Below, piece by piece: positions 1 to 26,110 of a stretch of DNA of 64,000 nt (its first letter is position 1; each line of letters begins with the position of its first letter). A model generated the notes under the pieces. It was given only the letters and a program-made list of their open reading frames with translations, was not told the DNA's origin and ran no database searches. This DNA is from Cephalopachus bancanus (lineage: Eukaryota; Chordata; Mammalia; Primates; Tarsiidae): NCBI GenBank assembly GCA_027257055.1, contig JAPVLO010000621.1, forward strand, positions 310,001 to 374,000, given 5' to 3'. A program made the position numbers and the translations under genes.

Positions 1-41
1 GATTGATGATTGATTGATTTGATTTGATTTTTATTTGTTTA

Positions 42-342
42 TTTTTTTTGAATTGGAGTCTCACTCTGGTGCCCAGGCTCGAGTGTAGTGTCATGCTCAC
101 GGCCACCCCAGTGTTGACCTGCTGGACTCTGGTGATCCTTTCACCTAAGCCTTCCAAGTAGCTGGAACTACAGGCACGTGCCACCACGCCCAGCTAATTT
201 ATTTTTTTTTTTTGAATTTATTTTAGAGACCAGGACTTACTAAGTGTCCCAGGCTGGTCTCAAACCCCTGGACTCAGACAATCCTCTTGCCTCAGCCTCC
301 CAAAGTACTGGGATTACAGGCTTGAGCCACTATACCTGACCA
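42..342 (-). repeat. Alu dimer
   Basis: Antisense Alu: T run, GAATTGGAGTCTCACTCTGG, central linker, GATTACAGGCTTGAGCCAC. It is preceded by a GATT/GATTT simple repeat (1-41). Confidence 0.9.
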
Positions 343-451
343 AGCCTTGACTTTTTATTTGAAGTCTTCGTCTGAGGCATAGGGCGAAATGTTAGCTATA
401 ATGAAGGTTTGTTGATGTGCTTTTCTATGTGTATGAGATATTTCATTTTTT

Positions 452-592
452 AATTAAATAATTTTTTAAAAATAGAGATGAGGTCTTCCTATGTTACCTA
501 GGCTGTTCTCGAATTCCCAGGTTCAAGCAATCCTCCTGTCTTGGCTTCCCAAAGTACTGGGATTACAGGCAAGAGCCACTGCGCCCACCCGG
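452..592 (-). repeat. Alu left-monomer fragment
   Basis: AGAGATGAGGTCTTCC through GATTACAGGCAAGAGCCACTG; only one monomer is present. Confidence 0.8.
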
Positions 593-614
593 CTATCTCT
601 ATTCTAGAGTTAGA

Positions 615-712
615 AAGATGGGGGTTCAGAGTGGTTAAGAGTCTTATTTAGTCATGTAGCTACCAAGTGAAGGAGCTGGGATTCAAACCTTGGCAACTTC
701 ATTCCAAGTCTG
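615..712 (-). repeat. MIR
   Basis: Reverse of the MIR core: GTGGTTAAGAGTCTTATTTAG ... GAGCTGGGATTCAAACC. Confidence 0.7.
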
Positions 713-721
713 TGTTTGTAG

Positions 722-1168
722 TGAGTTGAACTGTGGTCCCGCAGATGATATGTCCACGTCCTAACCTCTGAAATCTATGAATGTGATACTGTTTGGAAAA
801 AGGGTCTTTGCAGATGCTATCAAGTTGAGAATATCAAGATGAGATTATCATTAATTGCCGGATGGGTCCTAAATCCAATGAGAAATGTCTTTATGAGGGA
901 CATAAGTGGAGAAGACAGACACACAGAGGAAAAGGTCAAGCGAAAATGGAGACAGAGATTGGAGTGTTGCAGCCATAAACTGAGCAGTGCCCACAGCCTC
1001 TGCAGCTGGAAGAGGTAAGGAAGGATCCTCTCCTAGAACTTCCAGGAGGAGTGTGGCCTTGCTGACACCTTGATTTTGGGCTTCTGGCCTCCAGAACCAT
1101 GACAGAATACCCTACTAGTGTGTGGCCATTTGTTATGGCAGCTCAGGAAATAAATACAATGTTCCTCT
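722..1168 (+). mobile_element. MaLR LTR, MLT1-type
   Basis: The sequence runs TTGAACTGTGGTCCC, GGGTCTTTGCAGATG, CCTAAATCCAATGAG, GCTGACACCTTGATTTTGG and CTTCTGGCCTCCAGAAC, in the order of the mammalian MLT1 LTR consensus. The 3' end is cut by an Alu. Confidence 0.75.
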
Positions 1169-1170
1169 CT

Positions 1171-1460
1171 TTTTTTTTGAGTCGGAGTCTCACTCTGTCA
1201 CCCAGGCTGAAGTGCAGTGGCACACTCATGGCTACTGCAGCTGAGCTGGGCTCAGGCGATCCTTCCACCTCAGCCTCCTAAGTAGCTGGAACTGCAGGTG
1301 CACACCACCATGCCCTGCTAATTTTTTGATTTGTTATAGAGACGAGGTCTTGCCAAGCCAAGTTGCCCAGGCTGGTGTCTAACTTTGGGCTCAGGTAGTC
1401 CTCTTACCTCCCCTTCCCAAAGTGCTGGGATGACAGACATGAGCCATCATGCCCCGCTAC
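1171..1460 (-). repeat. Alu dimer
   Basis: T run with GAGTCGGAGTCTCACTCTG to GACATGAGCCATCATG. The second arm carries a small CCAAG duplication (GCCAAGCCAAGTTGCC). Confidence 0.9.
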
Positions 1461-1466
1461 AATGTC

Positions 1467-1744
1467 TTTTTTTTTTGAGTTGGAGTCTCACTCCGTTGTC
1501 CAGGCTCGAGTGCAGTGGCAGGCTAATGGCCACCCCGGTGTCGATTTGCTGGACTCCAGTGATCCTTCCAAGTAGCTGGAACTACAGGTGTACACTACCA
1601 TGCCCTGCTAATTTTTTGATTTATTGTAGAGACGAGGTGTCACCATGCTACCCAGGCTGGTCTCGAATCCCCAGGCTCAGGCAATCCTCTCACCTTGGCC
1701 TCCCACAGTGCTGGGATAACAGACTTGAGCCACCAAGCCTGGCC
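1467..1744 (-). repeat. Alu dimer
   Basis: T run with GAGTTGGAGTCTCACTCC to GACTTGAGCCACCAAGCCTGGCC, in tandem with the previous copy. Confidence 0.9.
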
Positions 1745-1811
1745 TACAGTGCTCTTTAGTTTCATGTGATACTACTTCCTTCAGAGCTATGTGAGCCCTC
1801 CCTATAAGTTG

Positions 1812-2520
1812 ATGTATTAGTCTATTTTGCATTGCTCTGAAGGAATACGGGAGGCAGGGTGATGAATAAAGAAAAAAGGTTTATTTGGCTCACAGTTCTG
1901 CATGGCACTGGTGTCTGCTTCTGATGAGGCCTCAGGAAGCTTACAATCACAGTGGAAGGGAAGGGGAGCAGGCCGGTCACACGGTGAGGACGGGAACATG
2001 AGAGAGTGAGAAGGGGGTACCGGCTCTTTCAGCAAAATCTCATGTGAATGAATAGGGTGAGTACCCACTCGTGACCATGAGAAGGTCACCAAGCCATGCA
2101 TGAGGGGCCACCTCTATCACCCAAACACCTCCCAGTAGGCCCCACTCCTGACACCGGGAATCACATTTCACATTTTTTTTTTTTTTTTTGCCACAGGATC
2201 TTGTTCTGTCACCCAGGCTGGAGTGCAGTGGCCCGATGATAGCTCACTGCAGCCTTGACTTCCTAGGCTCAAGTGATTTTTCCACCTCAGCCTCCTGGAT
2301 AACTGGAACTATTGGCATGTGCCACCACACCCGGCTAATTAATTTTATTTTTTTTTGTAGAGGCAAGGTCTCACTATTTTGCCCTGGTTGGTCTGGAGCT
2401 CCTCAGCTCAAGTGATCCTCTCGCCTTGGCCTCCCAAAGTGTAATCCCAAAGTGTTGGAATTACAGGTGCAATTCCAATGTGAGATTTGAAGGGGAGGAC
2501 ATCCGAACTAGGTCAGTTGA
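1812..2520 (-). mobile_element. MaLR LTR, MSTA/MSTB-type, split by an Alu
   Basis: TATTAGTCTATTTTGCATTG, AGGTTTATTTGGCTCAC, CACCTCCCAGTAGGCCCC and GAGATTTGAAGGGGAGGACA reproduce the MST LTR in reverse. An Alu (2174-2471) interrupts the 5' part. Confidence 0.85.
2174..2471 (-). repeat. Alu dimer inside the MST LTR
   Basis: Full left and right arms; MST sequence resumes on the far side (TGTGAGATTTGAAGG). Confidence 0.9.
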
Positions 2521-3270
2521 GTTTATCAATTTCATCGCACACAGCTGGAGTTAGACTGCTCTAACACTGCTTAAGTCTTACGCATCCTAAGAACTTTTGG
2601 GATCTAGGCTTTTAAGGTGCTAATTCTGGAGGACAGACTCCAGACACAGTGAGTTCTCAATGCAGAACCCAGAATTTCTCTCCCAATCTGACCACACATA
2701 CAAAAATTAACAACCAAAGCTCTTGCATCTGAAACAAATCTGGAGACTTCTGTATTATTTTTGTGCCACCAACCTTGCCCCCAAGTCTGCAGAATCTGTG
2801 GGTTTTTCTATTGTAGAAGCAGTGATGAGTGCAAACATTTCAGCAGGTAGGAGGGAGGGAGAGGAGTCCTGAGGTTAACCTTCACCCCAGGGGACCAGGG
2901 ATGCTCCATTTAATGGCACTTGCAGATCAAGTTCCTCCTCTGTTTTGAACAGAACATTCAGGCACCCATGAGATTGAACAAAGGACCAAACTCTGTTCCT
3001 CGTATCATTAACCTTCATGGCATTCAGCCAACTCTCATCAATTCACAGAATACTACACAGTATTGAGATCCAAAATGATATTTTACTATTGTCTTAACAA
3101 ATTTATGGGACTCTTGTAGGTAGCATCAGGCAGCAGCTATGTCAGTCTCCCAAGGATATAAATGACCCTTGCTTTCTCACAAGGAGTTTCCCACAATCCC
3201 TTGCTGCATGCCACAATCACAGCAAATGGCCCCAGCCCATCCCTGTGCCTTGCAAGCTATATCTAAAGCA
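2521..3270. other. Unassigned sequence
   Basis: No FN2 signature, splice-bounded exon or clear repeat consensus was recognised. It could include MST internal sequence, which would be expected on this side of the LTR if that is the 3' LTR, but this cannot be shown by eye. Confidence 0.4.
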
Positions 3271-3271
3271 C

Positions 3272-3559
3272 TTTTTTTTTTTAGTTGTAATCTCACTCTG
3301 TCACCCAGGCTGGAGTGCAGGGGCATGCTCACGGCCACTGCAGCGTCGACCTGCTGGGCTCAGGCAACCCTCCCGCCCCAGCCTTCCAAGTAGCTGGAAC
3401 TATAGGAGCGCTACCACGTCGGCTGATTTTTTGATGTAATGTAAAGATGAGGTCTCACCAAGTTGCCCAGGCTTGTCTCGAACCCCTGGGCTCAGGCAAT
3501 CCTCTCACCTCGGCCTCCCAAATTGCTGCGATTACAAGGTAAGTCACCACGCCTGGCCT
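3272..3559 (-). repeat. Alu dimer
   Basis: T run with TAGTTGTAATCTCACTCTG to GTCACCACGCCTGGCC. Confidence 0.9.
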
Positions 3560-3738
3560 TTAACCCATTTTCAACATACATTGCCTTTTTTTTTTTCGGT
3601 CTGACTACAATGTCTCAGGTAATCACCATTGCAGCCACTATCAAGTCAAAGTTGAGTCTCTCCTCCATCAGACTTGGAATTCCTCCTGGGCAAGAATGGA
3701 ACTGGTGCTGAAGAGTTTGAACATCACTTGTTTTTGCA

Positions 3739-3865
3739 TTTTTTTGAGTTGGAGTCCCACTTTGTTGCCCAGGTTGGAGGGCAGTGGCATACTCAGGGCC
3801 ACTGTAGCCTTGACCTGCTGGGCTCTGGAGCTGGGTTTGCAGACATGAGCCTCTGTACCTGGCCT
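3739..3865 (-). repeat. Alu fragment, internally deleted
   Basis: GAGTTGGAGTCCCACTTTG, then a jump from the middle of the right arm to GACATGAGCCTCTGTACC. Confidence 0.8.
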
Positions 3866-4221
3866 GGACTTATTTTTGCCTTCTTTTAATGCTCAAGATA
3901 AGACCCACTTCTTTGAATAGCCAAATGACAAGCATTTAGAAAAAGAACGCTTCTCCAAAAAGCGATGAACTTATTTCATGTTCAACAAGCCAATTTATTC
4001 CATTTAAACTTTAATTCTTCTGGACGTTTTCACACTTTTCTTTCAGTACTGACATCTGTATCATCACATGGAGTGTCATTTATGTGGAAGAGTCTGAAAA
4101 GGCTGATGTCATGGATAAAATTCATAGCACTGGACTCCGATGGGGGTCATGAGTCCACGCCCAGGGTAAAAGGTTAATATGCTCAATCCTGAGTCAACTT
4201 CCAGGTCCATGGTCTGAGGGC

Positions 4222-5060
4222 ATGTCAGTTACTACTAAAGGTGAACATGCTTGTACCCTCTGACTCAGCAGTTCTTTTTATTTTTTTTGAGTTGGAGTCT
4301 CACTCTGGCGCCCAGGCTGGAGGGCAGTGGCACACTAATGGCCACCACAGCCTCGAACTGCTGGTCTCAGGTGATTCTTCCGCCTTACCCTTCCAAGTAG
4401 ATGGAACCATATGCGCGCACCACCACGCCGGGCTAATTTTTTGATTTATTGTAGAGACAAGGTCTTGCCAAGTTGCCCAGGTTGGTCTATTCAGCCACAA
4501 TAGGAGACAAAGCATGGATACCTGCTACAGTGTAGAAGAATCTGAAAAACACAAACTGAGCAAAAGAAGCTGAATACAAAGGGTCATATACTGTACATTT
4601 CCATTTAGATAAATATCCAGAACCAGCAAATTTCTGGAGACAGAATGCAGATTAGTGGCTGCCAGGGACTGGGAAGAAGGAAGACTGGGAGTGATTGCTT
4701 CATGGGTACAGGGTTTTCTTTCCGGGTGATAAAAGGAACCTGATGGTTGTACAACATCGTGACTCTACTAAATGCCACTGATTTTTTTTTAAATGGTTAA
4801 TCGGATTCATATGGATTTCACCTAAGACATTAAAAAAAGGTATATTTTACTTTCATTAAAAAATTTAAAATTGTATGAGAGAAGCTTGAAGTTCCTTGAG
4901 AATTTAGTTACCTTGCCAGAGATTACACTGTTAGCAACTCAACAGTATAAGTATGTGTAAGTGATGGATTTGTGAATTATACTGATTTGATCATTTCACA
5001 TGGTAAACAAATACCAAAACATCACATTGTACCTCATGTACACAATTATTACTTGTCATC
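4222..5060 (+). mobile_element. Old L1 3' end (L1M), split by an Alu
   Basis: Sense L1: GTACCCTCTGACTCAGCAG before the Alu (4280-4488), then CTGGCTGCCAGGGACTGGG-like 3' UTR text, ACTAAATGCCACTGA and a distal stretch ending in the L1MB-like ACACAATTATTACTTGTCA. Confidence 0.75.
4280..4488 (-). repeat. Alu, truncated
   Basis: GAGTTGGAGTCTCACTCTGG to GCCAAGTTGCCCAGGTTGG; the distal left monomer is missing. Confidence 0.85.
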
Positions 5061-5204
5061 AGGATCTTGATTTGAAAGTGAGTTCTTCCTCACAGATGTC
5101 CTGTGCTCCCCTCTCTCCCCTGCCTCCGGCCCCATGGTCAGCCTGGTATTGATCATGAATGAGCTTTAACTCTGCCTTTTCTTCAGTAAAAGCACTCATC
5201 AACA

Positions 5205-19260
<14,056 letters not shown>

Positions 19261-19652
19261 CGTCCTGCAGGTGGCGCGCCCGGGCCGCGCCGCGCCGGGC
19301 TTTAAGCGCTCGGCGCCGCGCGCGCCCCGCCCCGCTCGCAGCCGCGCGGCGCCCCGCCCGGGGCCTCGGGGTGCCCCGTCGGCCGGGAGCGCCCGCCCTG
19401 GGGTGCCCGCCGCGGCGGCCCGGGAGGGGGTCCCCGGGCGCTTCTCGGAAAGGGGAACCCTTTGCCCCCCAGACCTGCGGAGGCGCGAGGGCGCGGGGCA
19501 AGGTGGGGGAGGGGCGGACCAGCCGCCGGTGCTCTGCGAGCCGCAGAGGCCAGGTCCCAAGGCCGAGAGCCGCTGCGGCGAGGCGGGCCTCGTGTGCTCA
19601 TCTCCGGCTCTTGTCATTTGCTCCCGGGTAATTATTCTTAAACAACGAGAGC

Positions 19653-19925
19653 CGAACCGGTGGGGTGGCTCACGCCTGGAATCCCAGCACTCAGGGAGGA
19701 CGAGGAGGGAGCATCCCTTGAGCCCAGGAGCTCCGGGCCAGCCTGGGCCACACGGTGAGACCTCATCTCTACAGAAAATCAAAACATTAGCCGGGCGTGG
19801 TGGCACGTGCCTGTAGTCCCAGCTGCGTGGGAGGCTGAGGCCAAAGGATCACCTGAGCCCAGGAGGTTGAGGCTGCAGTAGCCGTGATCATGCCGCTGCA
19901 CTCCGGCGTGGGCAACAGAGTGAGA
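19653..19925 (+). repeat. Alu dimer
   Basis: CCGAACCGGTGGGGTGGCTCACG to GGCAACAGAGTGAGAC. A degenerate GATA tract follows (19930-19962). Confidence 0.9.
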
Positions 19926-19967
19926 CATAGACAGATGATGATAGATAAATGATAGATAGATGAATAA

Positions 19968-20065
19968 GTGAGACTCAGAGAGGTCAAGCATCCTGCCTGT
20001 AGTCAACCAGCAAGTGGAAAAGTAAGATCTTAATTCCAGTTCTACATGTGTGCTTTGTCCATCCT
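19968..20065 (-). repeat. MIR
   Basis: GAGACTCAGAGAGGTCAAGC ... CAGCAAGTGGAAAAGTAAG is a reverse MIR core. Confidence 0.65.
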
Positions 20066-21340
20066 CAGTTTTAGCCTCTCACTCCCAGAAACACACATTC
20101 ACTCATTGACAAACATTGGCTTCTGCCCAAGACATACCAAATCGGTCTTTACCTGTAAAAGATAGACAAAATCCCCATCCCAAAGCCAGAATTACTTCGT
20201 TTCTGCATTTGCCAGCTCTGTGATTTTAGAGAGCTATCTTTCCTCCATGCCAGAACGCTAAAATATTTGGGCTTGATGCATCTAATTAGAGGGTACAGTG
20301 GGTAGTCTTTCTTTCTCTTTTTTGAATGATTTTTTTCCCATCACACCAGAGACTCCAATCCATAGCTATCACCATCCAGGACACACACAGACAGCATCAG
20401 TGGGACCGTGAGACCCGCTTTCCGCATGCCTTGTGTAATAGGCTAATAATACTTGTGGTAAGTGTTTAAGCTCCTGTTGTTTGCTAGGGAAGATGGTGCA
20501 TCTTTGATGTGTTTGTTTCTTTGTTTTTTAGTGAATTCTTTAATGCTAGTTGTGACCTCTCTCCAAGGTCATGAGTAGTTATATCCCTGAATATTCATGA
20601 GGCTACAGAGGGTGTGGCATGTATGTACAGACCTGGTGAGGAACATTCTAGAGAGTCACCCGCAGTGCATGTTAGAGGCACGTCCAGGACACTGAGTGAA
20701 ACCAGAACACCCCACGCTCTGGAAGGGCTGAGATGGACGTCAGAGAGAGCTCGTTATTCCCCGCTTGCTCAACTGAATCATCATTTTCCCCCAAGGCCCT
20801 TGACCAACTGTAAGGACATTCCTTTCAGAACCAACATTGGTATCTAGCCAACAGAACTGAGTGGACAGGGGTGAAATTCAAAGAAAAATCTTAGTCAAGG
20901 TCAGAGAACTCCCAAGTTGAGAGCCAGACCTGGATTCTGGAACTTCCATACGAATACCACTAACCACAGTGGCGTGGACCTTGCCAGTGATTCTAACAGA
21001 GAAGAAATCGTGTGGGGCTCAGTTTTGTCTTCCGCAAAAAAGAAGAGGCAGGGCTTTGGGTTTGGATTCAGAGCGTCTACTTGCAGTGCCAGCTGTAGAA
21101 CGAGTCGAAAGCAGATGGGTGCTAACATCAGGTAGACTAACGTTGAAGGACCAGACTTCCCACTTAGCAGATGCAGACATTAGCAGACTAAAAACATCTG
21201 TTGGTGACAGGGGCTGTTTGACATTTTTGTTTCATAGATGCACAGCTCAAAACGAGCAGGCATTCAACCATCATGGATATTTGTGGCTTTTAGGGAATGA
21301 ATAGTTGTAGCTAAGACAGATTTTCCTAAAACCTAGTGTG
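20066..21340. other. Unassigned intergenic sequence upstream of gene A
   Basis: About 1.3 kb has no recognised repeat and no supported exon. It is the longest repeat-free block near the gene A promoter, so regulatory content is possible but not shown. Confidence 0.4.
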
Positions 21341-21344
21341 CTCA

Positions 21345-21440
21345 TCTTAAGGGCTTCCGTTACAAAATACCACTGACTGGGGCTTAAGCAGCAGGTATTT
21401 ATTTTCTCATATTTCTGGAGGCTGGAAGTCCATGATCAAC
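21345..21440 (-). mobile_element. MaLR LTR fragment (MLT1 type)
   Basis: TTACAAAATACCACTGACTGG, TATTTATTTTCTCATATTTC and TGGAGGCTGGAAGTCCATGA match the MLT1 LTR in reverse. Confidence 0.7.
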
Positions 21441-21511
21441 ACTTTATCCAAGTAAAATAAAACAGGCCTGGCCAATAGCATACACTCATCAACCATTACT
21501 CAAGTGAATAG

Positions 21512-21605
21512 ACTGTGCCTTCCTCTTAGGTTTGGTGTGAGGTTTTATGAGACGATTTGGGTAAAGCAATTAATCAGGCCTGGCACCCGCTAAACAGTGC
21601 TGAAA
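21512..21605 (+). repeat. MIR fragment
   Basis: GACGATTTGGGTAAAGCAAT and GGCCTGGCACCCGCTAAACAG follow the MIR 3' part. 21606-22085 is unassigned. Confidence 0.6.
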
Positions 21606-22084
21606 CTTTGGCTCTTGTTATTTCCAATGAACCCAGAGACGATGGCTTGCTCCGTCACCATCGGTGTGCCATTTCTGATGTTCATGCCTGTCCAAGAGGA
21701 GATGGGATGCTTTTCAAAGTCTTTTTTATTGTTGGCCTTGGTAATGATGCGCTTTCATGATAAACTCATGCTTCTGGTTCTGAAGAGCAGAAGGCCCATT
21801 GCAGACATTGTTTCCAGCAATACCTGACTTGCCAACTGGACCTCTCTGGTGCATTGCTAAAGGCAGGGAAATTCCTTGTGGGGCGCCAGATGGCATATCT
21901 GTCACCCTACCTGAATGTGCCTCACGTTCACTGCATGTGTGGGACACTGCCAATTTTCACTGAATACAATTGTATAAAGTATACCTATTTTTGAATAGAG
22001 TCTGTTTAGTGTGATGGGAAATGCTATCAACCTTCCATCACATGAACCTGAACTTGAGTCTCACTTCTGACACCATCACCCTGC

Positions 22085-22290
22085 GTGATTAATGTTGAGA
22101 ACTGCCTGGATCCAATCTCTGCTCTGCCACTTACCACGTGACCCTGACTGCTCGGTGCCTCGCCTTCCTGATTTGGAGAATGGAGATAACAGCAGCACCG
22201 AATTCGCAACATGGTTGTTTTACCCCGGCTGGTAGGTGCAAAGCAATGAAAACAATCCCTAGCACCTAGTAAGTGCTGTAAGGGATTGCT
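22085..22290 (+). repeat. MIR, nearly full length
   Basis: TGGATCCAATCTCTGCTCTG, CCACTTACCACGTGACCCTG, GATTTGGAGAATGGAGATAA and CCTAGCACCTAGTAAGTGC. Confidence 0.8.
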
Positions 22291-22309
22291 TTCATCAACA
22301 TTTTAACTT

Positions 22310-22975
22310 TTTTTTTTTTACATAAGTTATGGATACAATAGTCCATGAGGGGCATGTGATATTTTGACACAAGCATAACATGTGAAATGATCACATTGAG
22401 GTAATTGGTACCCATCACCCCAAGCATTTGTCATTTCTTTGAGTTGGGAGCATTCTAGTTCCACTCTTTTCATTATTTTGAAATAGACAAAAAAATTACT
22501 GCTAACTATAGTTGTCCTATCATGCTGCCCAACTCTAGATCTTTTTCTTTCTAGCTCACTGTATTTTTATTTTTATTTTTTTATTTTTAACGACAGGGTC
22601 TCACTATGTTTCCCAGGTTGGTCTCAAACTCCTGGACTCAAGCAGTCCTCTCTCCTCAGCCTCCTAAAGTGCTGGGATTATTGGTGTGAGCCACTGTGCC
22701 CGGCCAGTCTAATTGTATTTTAGTGCGCCCTAACCATCCTCTCTGGTCCCCCTCCCCACGACCCTTCCCAGCCTCGGGAAACTATCCTTGTACTCTCTAT
22801 CTCCATGAGTTCATTTTTTAAAGCTTCCGTGTAGTAGTGAAAACATGAGATATTTATCTTTCGACTTCTTTCAAGTAATGGAATGCCCTTCCGTTCCACC
22901 CGTGCTGTTGCAAGTGATGGAATTTCATTCTTTGTTAATGGCTGAATAATATTCCTAGGTGTGGATGGATCGTAT
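22310..22975 (-). mobile_element. Old L1 3' end, split by an Alu monomer
   Basis: Reverse L1 3' UTR (TAATTGGTACCCATCACCCC, CTGCTAACTATAGTTGTCC) and the end of ORF2 (GTTGCAAGTGATGGAATTTC). Confidence 0.75.
22577..22705 (-). repeat. Alu monomer
   Basis: CAGGGTCTCACTATGTTTCC to GTGTGAGCCACTGTGCCCGGCC. Confidence 0.85.
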
Positions 22976-22984
22976 TTTCTTTTT

Positions 22985-23600
22985 CTTTTGTTAGCTTTAT
23001 GTTACACTCAGGGGGACCATGAGCAGGTTTGCTACATAGATTTATATTTCATAGCACTGAGGTTTGGGCTTCCTACGGACCCATCACCCAAAGAGTGAAC
23101 GCTGTGCCCAGGCGGTACAAGAGGTACAATCCTCAGCCCCTACCTTCACCCCTTTTGCTTTTTTGTAAACTCATTGTTTTATTCTCCATCTTCTCACTTT
23201 TGGTGTCTCCGGTGTCTATTATTTCTGTCTTTATGTCCATGTGTACCCATTACTGAGCTCCCACTTATAAGTGAGAATATGCCGTGTTTGAATGTCAGTA
23301 CCTGGCTTATTTCACTTAGGATAATGGCCTGCAGCTCCATCCATGTTTCTGTGAAGGACATGATTTCTTTCTTTTTTATGGCTGAATAGTATTCAATGCC
23401 CCATATTTTAATCCAATCAACCGTTCACAGACTCTTAGGTGGATTCTGTGACTTCACTATTGTGGATAGTGCTGCGATTAACATGGGAGTGCCGGAATGT
23501 CTTTGATATGCTGGGGATTTTTGGTGTTATTTGTTTTCTTTTGGATATATACTCAGCAAAGGGATTGATGAAATACATGGTTGTTCTGTTTTTAGTTTTT
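22985..23600 (-). mobile_element. L1 3' end
   Basis: GAGCAGGTTTGCTACATAG, CTCCCACTTATAAGTGAGAA, TGCAGCTCCATCCATGTTTC and GATAGTGCTGCGATTAACATG are reverse L1 3' UTR and ORF2. Truncated at the Alu. Confidence 0.85.
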
Positions 23601-23619
23601 TAGTTTGTTTGTTTGTTTG

Positions 23620-23867
23620 TTTTTGAGTTGGAGTCTCATTCTGTCATCCAGGCTGAAGGGCAGTGGTACGCTCCCGGCCGCCGTGGCCTCGACCTGCTGG
23701 GCTCAGGTGATCCTTCCATCTCAGCCTTCCAAGTAGCTGGAACCACAGGTGTGCACCACCACACCCGGCTAATTTTTTGATTTACTGAAGAGACGAGTTC
23801 TCGCCAAGTTGCCCAGATTGATCTCAAACCTGTGGGCTCAGGCAATCCTCTCACCTAGGCCTCCCTA
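23620..23867 (-). repeat. Alu, slightly truncated
   Basis: Follows (TTTG)n; GAGTTGGAGTCTCATTCTG to CACCTAGGCCTCCC. Confidence 0.9.
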
Positions 23868-23955
23868 ATTCTGTCTGTAGCCCATATGATAATAACAGAC
23901 ATGTTGGCTGATTATAAAACTATCAGCTCACATATTTTGACAAAAGTTATTTTAT

Positions 23956-24238
23956 TTTATTTTTTGAGTCAGAGTCTCACTCTGTCATCCAGGCTAGAGT
24001 GCAGTGGCACGCTCACAGCCACCGCAGCTTCAACCTGCTGGGCTCTTTCACCTCAGCCTTCCAAGTAAGTAGCTGGAACCACAGGCTCATGCCACCACAC
24101 TCGGTTATTTTTTATTTATTTATTTGTTGTAGAGTTGAGGTCTTGCCAAGTTGCCCGACTGGTCTCGAACCTGTGGGCTCAGACAATCCTCTGGCCTCCG
24201 CCTCCCAAAGTACTGGGTGGGAGCCACTGCACCCAGTG
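23956..24238 (-). repeat. Alu dimer
   Basis: GAGTCAGAGTCTCACTCTG to GTGGGAGCCACTGCACCCAG. 24240-24497 is unassigned. Confidence 0.9.
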
Positions 24239-24497
24239 ACATGAGTAATTTTGTGGAGGTTGCCCCACTGTGTCTGTCACCAAATGTTGCTGTCAGTACC
24301 TGTGATGCTAATCTGATAAATTCATCTGATGGAGAACTTTGTCTTTTGTGGAGATGCTTAAAGAAATCTGCACGTTTCAAGTTACAAAATTTTACTCAGA
24401 TATGACTTGGCATTGACCATTTGGAGGTAATTTCCCCAGTGATGTGAAGTAGCCTATAAATATGTAGATTTAAGACTCTTCTATTTCGAGAAAGTCT

Positions 24498-24611
24498 TTT
24501 TTTTTGAGTTGGAGTCTCACTCTGTCACCCAGACTGGAGCGGCCACTGCAGCCTCGACCTGCTGGGCTCCGGAGATCCTTCCGCCTCAGCCTTCCAAGTA
24601 GCTGGAACTAG
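24498..24611 (-). repeat. Alu right-monomer fragment
   Basis: GAGTTGGAGTCTCACTCTG to CAAGTAGCTGGAACTA, then directly into L1. Confidence 0.85.
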
Positions 24612-25185
24612 ATTTATCACAGTCCCAAGCAAAACCCCAGCAAGTGACTTTGTAGCTATCGACACACTGATTCTAGAGTTTACACGGAAAGGCAAAAGAC
24701 CCAGAATAGCCACCATAATCTTGAAGAAGAACAAAGAGTGTGGCCACCACCCACCTTCAGGACTTACTAGAGAACTGCCGTAAGCGAGACAGTGGGATGC
24801 TGGTGAAATAGATAAATGGAACAGAAAAGAGAGTCCAGAGATAGACTCACACAGACATGGCTAACTAATCCGTGACCCAGAAGAAAAGACAAATCAATGG
24901 AAAAAAGATCATCTTTTCAATGAATGGCCAAGCACACGCAGAAGTGAATCTAGACAGAGATCCTCCATCCTTCACAGAAATGGACTCAAAATGTATCATG
25001 AACCTAAACGTAAACTGCAAAACTATAAAACGTCTAGGAGATAACACAGAAAGTCTAGGTGACTTCAGGTTTGGCAATGACCTTTTAATACAACACCAGA
25101 AGCATGATTTGTAAAAGAAAACAATCAGTAAGTTGGACTTCATTAAGATTAAAATCTTCTGGTTTGTGAAAATATTGGGGTTTTT
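24612..25185 (+). mobile_element. L1 ORF2 fragment (C-terminal part)
   Basis: Sense L1: AGAATAGCCACCATAATCTTG, GGAACAGAAAAGAGAGTCCAG, GGAGATAACACAGAAAGTCTAG and AAGTTGGACTTCATTAAGA. Stops break the frame. Confidence 0.85.
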
Positions 25186-25195
25186 TTGTTCTTGT

Positions 25196-25319
25196 TTTGT
25201 TTTTTTGTAGGCACAAGGTCTGTGTTTCCCAGGTTGGTCTGGAACTCCTGGGCTCAAGCAGTCCTCTCACCTCAACCTCCCAAAGTGTTGGGATTGCAGG
25301 CGTGAGCCCTGGTGTCTAG
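25196..25319 (-). repeat. Alu monomer
   Basis: TTTTTTGTAGGCACAAGGTC to GCGTGAGCCCTGGTGTC. Confidence 0.8.
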
Positions 25320-25605
25320 CCTTCCTGCTGTATTTTATAAAGTATAACCCCAAGGAAAGTGGAAGGCAGTCAGTGGGCTTTGTGCTAATGCTTCAGCTAA
25401 ACACAGCTGGAATGTATTTATAACCTAGTCTAACCCTGGGGTCACTGTTGAAGTATCTGAGCAATTGTAACCTTATTCTCCCAAGCTTAGGAAAATCACA
25501 TGCATGACCCTGTTCCCTCTGCCTCTCCTGGTCCCAGGGTCTTTGATGCTGAGAAAATGCATCACTCAGCTTCTCCTTTCCTTCTTTTGATTTTATTTTT
25601 ATTTT

Positions 25606-25880
25606 TTATTTTTTTTGAGTTAGAGTCTCACTCTGTCGCCCAGACTAGAGTGCAGTGGCTGCAGCCTCGACCTGCTCGGCTCCTGGCGATCCTTCCGCCT
25701 CAGTCTTCCAAGCGGCTGGAACTCAGGCGCACGCTACCATGCCCGGCTCATTTTTTGATTTATTGTAGAGATGAGGTCTCACCAAGTTGTCCAGGCGGGT
25801 CTCGAACCCGCGGGACAGGCATTCCACTCACCTCAGCCTCCCAAAGGCGCGGGATTACAGGCTGAGCCCCCGAGCCCGTG
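25606..25880 (-). repeat. tRNA-headed Alu
   Basis: Ends GGGTCTCGAACCCGCGGG ... GGCGCGGGATTACAGGCTGAGCC, the tRNA-like head in reverse. Confidence 0.93.
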
Positions 25881-25882
25881 AT

Positions 25883-26110
25883 TTGATTTTTAAATTTATC
25901 ACAGGCACATAATACTTGTGCATGTATACAGGGAAAAATGTGATGTTTCAGTGCACATATACTTAGTGCAATGACCAAATTGGGGTAATGACCATGTCCA
26001 GTACTTTAATCACTTATTGTTTCTTTGTGGTGATAACATTCAACATCTTCCCTTCTGGCTGCCTTGATATATGCAGTAACATAGCTTCATCTATATTGTT
26101 TTGGGGGAGT
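25883..26110 (-). mobile_element. L1 3' UTR fragment
   Basis: CTTGTGCATGTATACAGGG, GTGATGTTTCAGTGCACATA and GGTGATAACATTCAACATC. Confidence 0.7.

Noticed and set aside
1385..1759. Many 60-150-codon open frames with [15 protein letters not shown] or [18 protein letters not shown] text
   Set aside because: These are antisense Alu translations, recurring at nearly every Alu.
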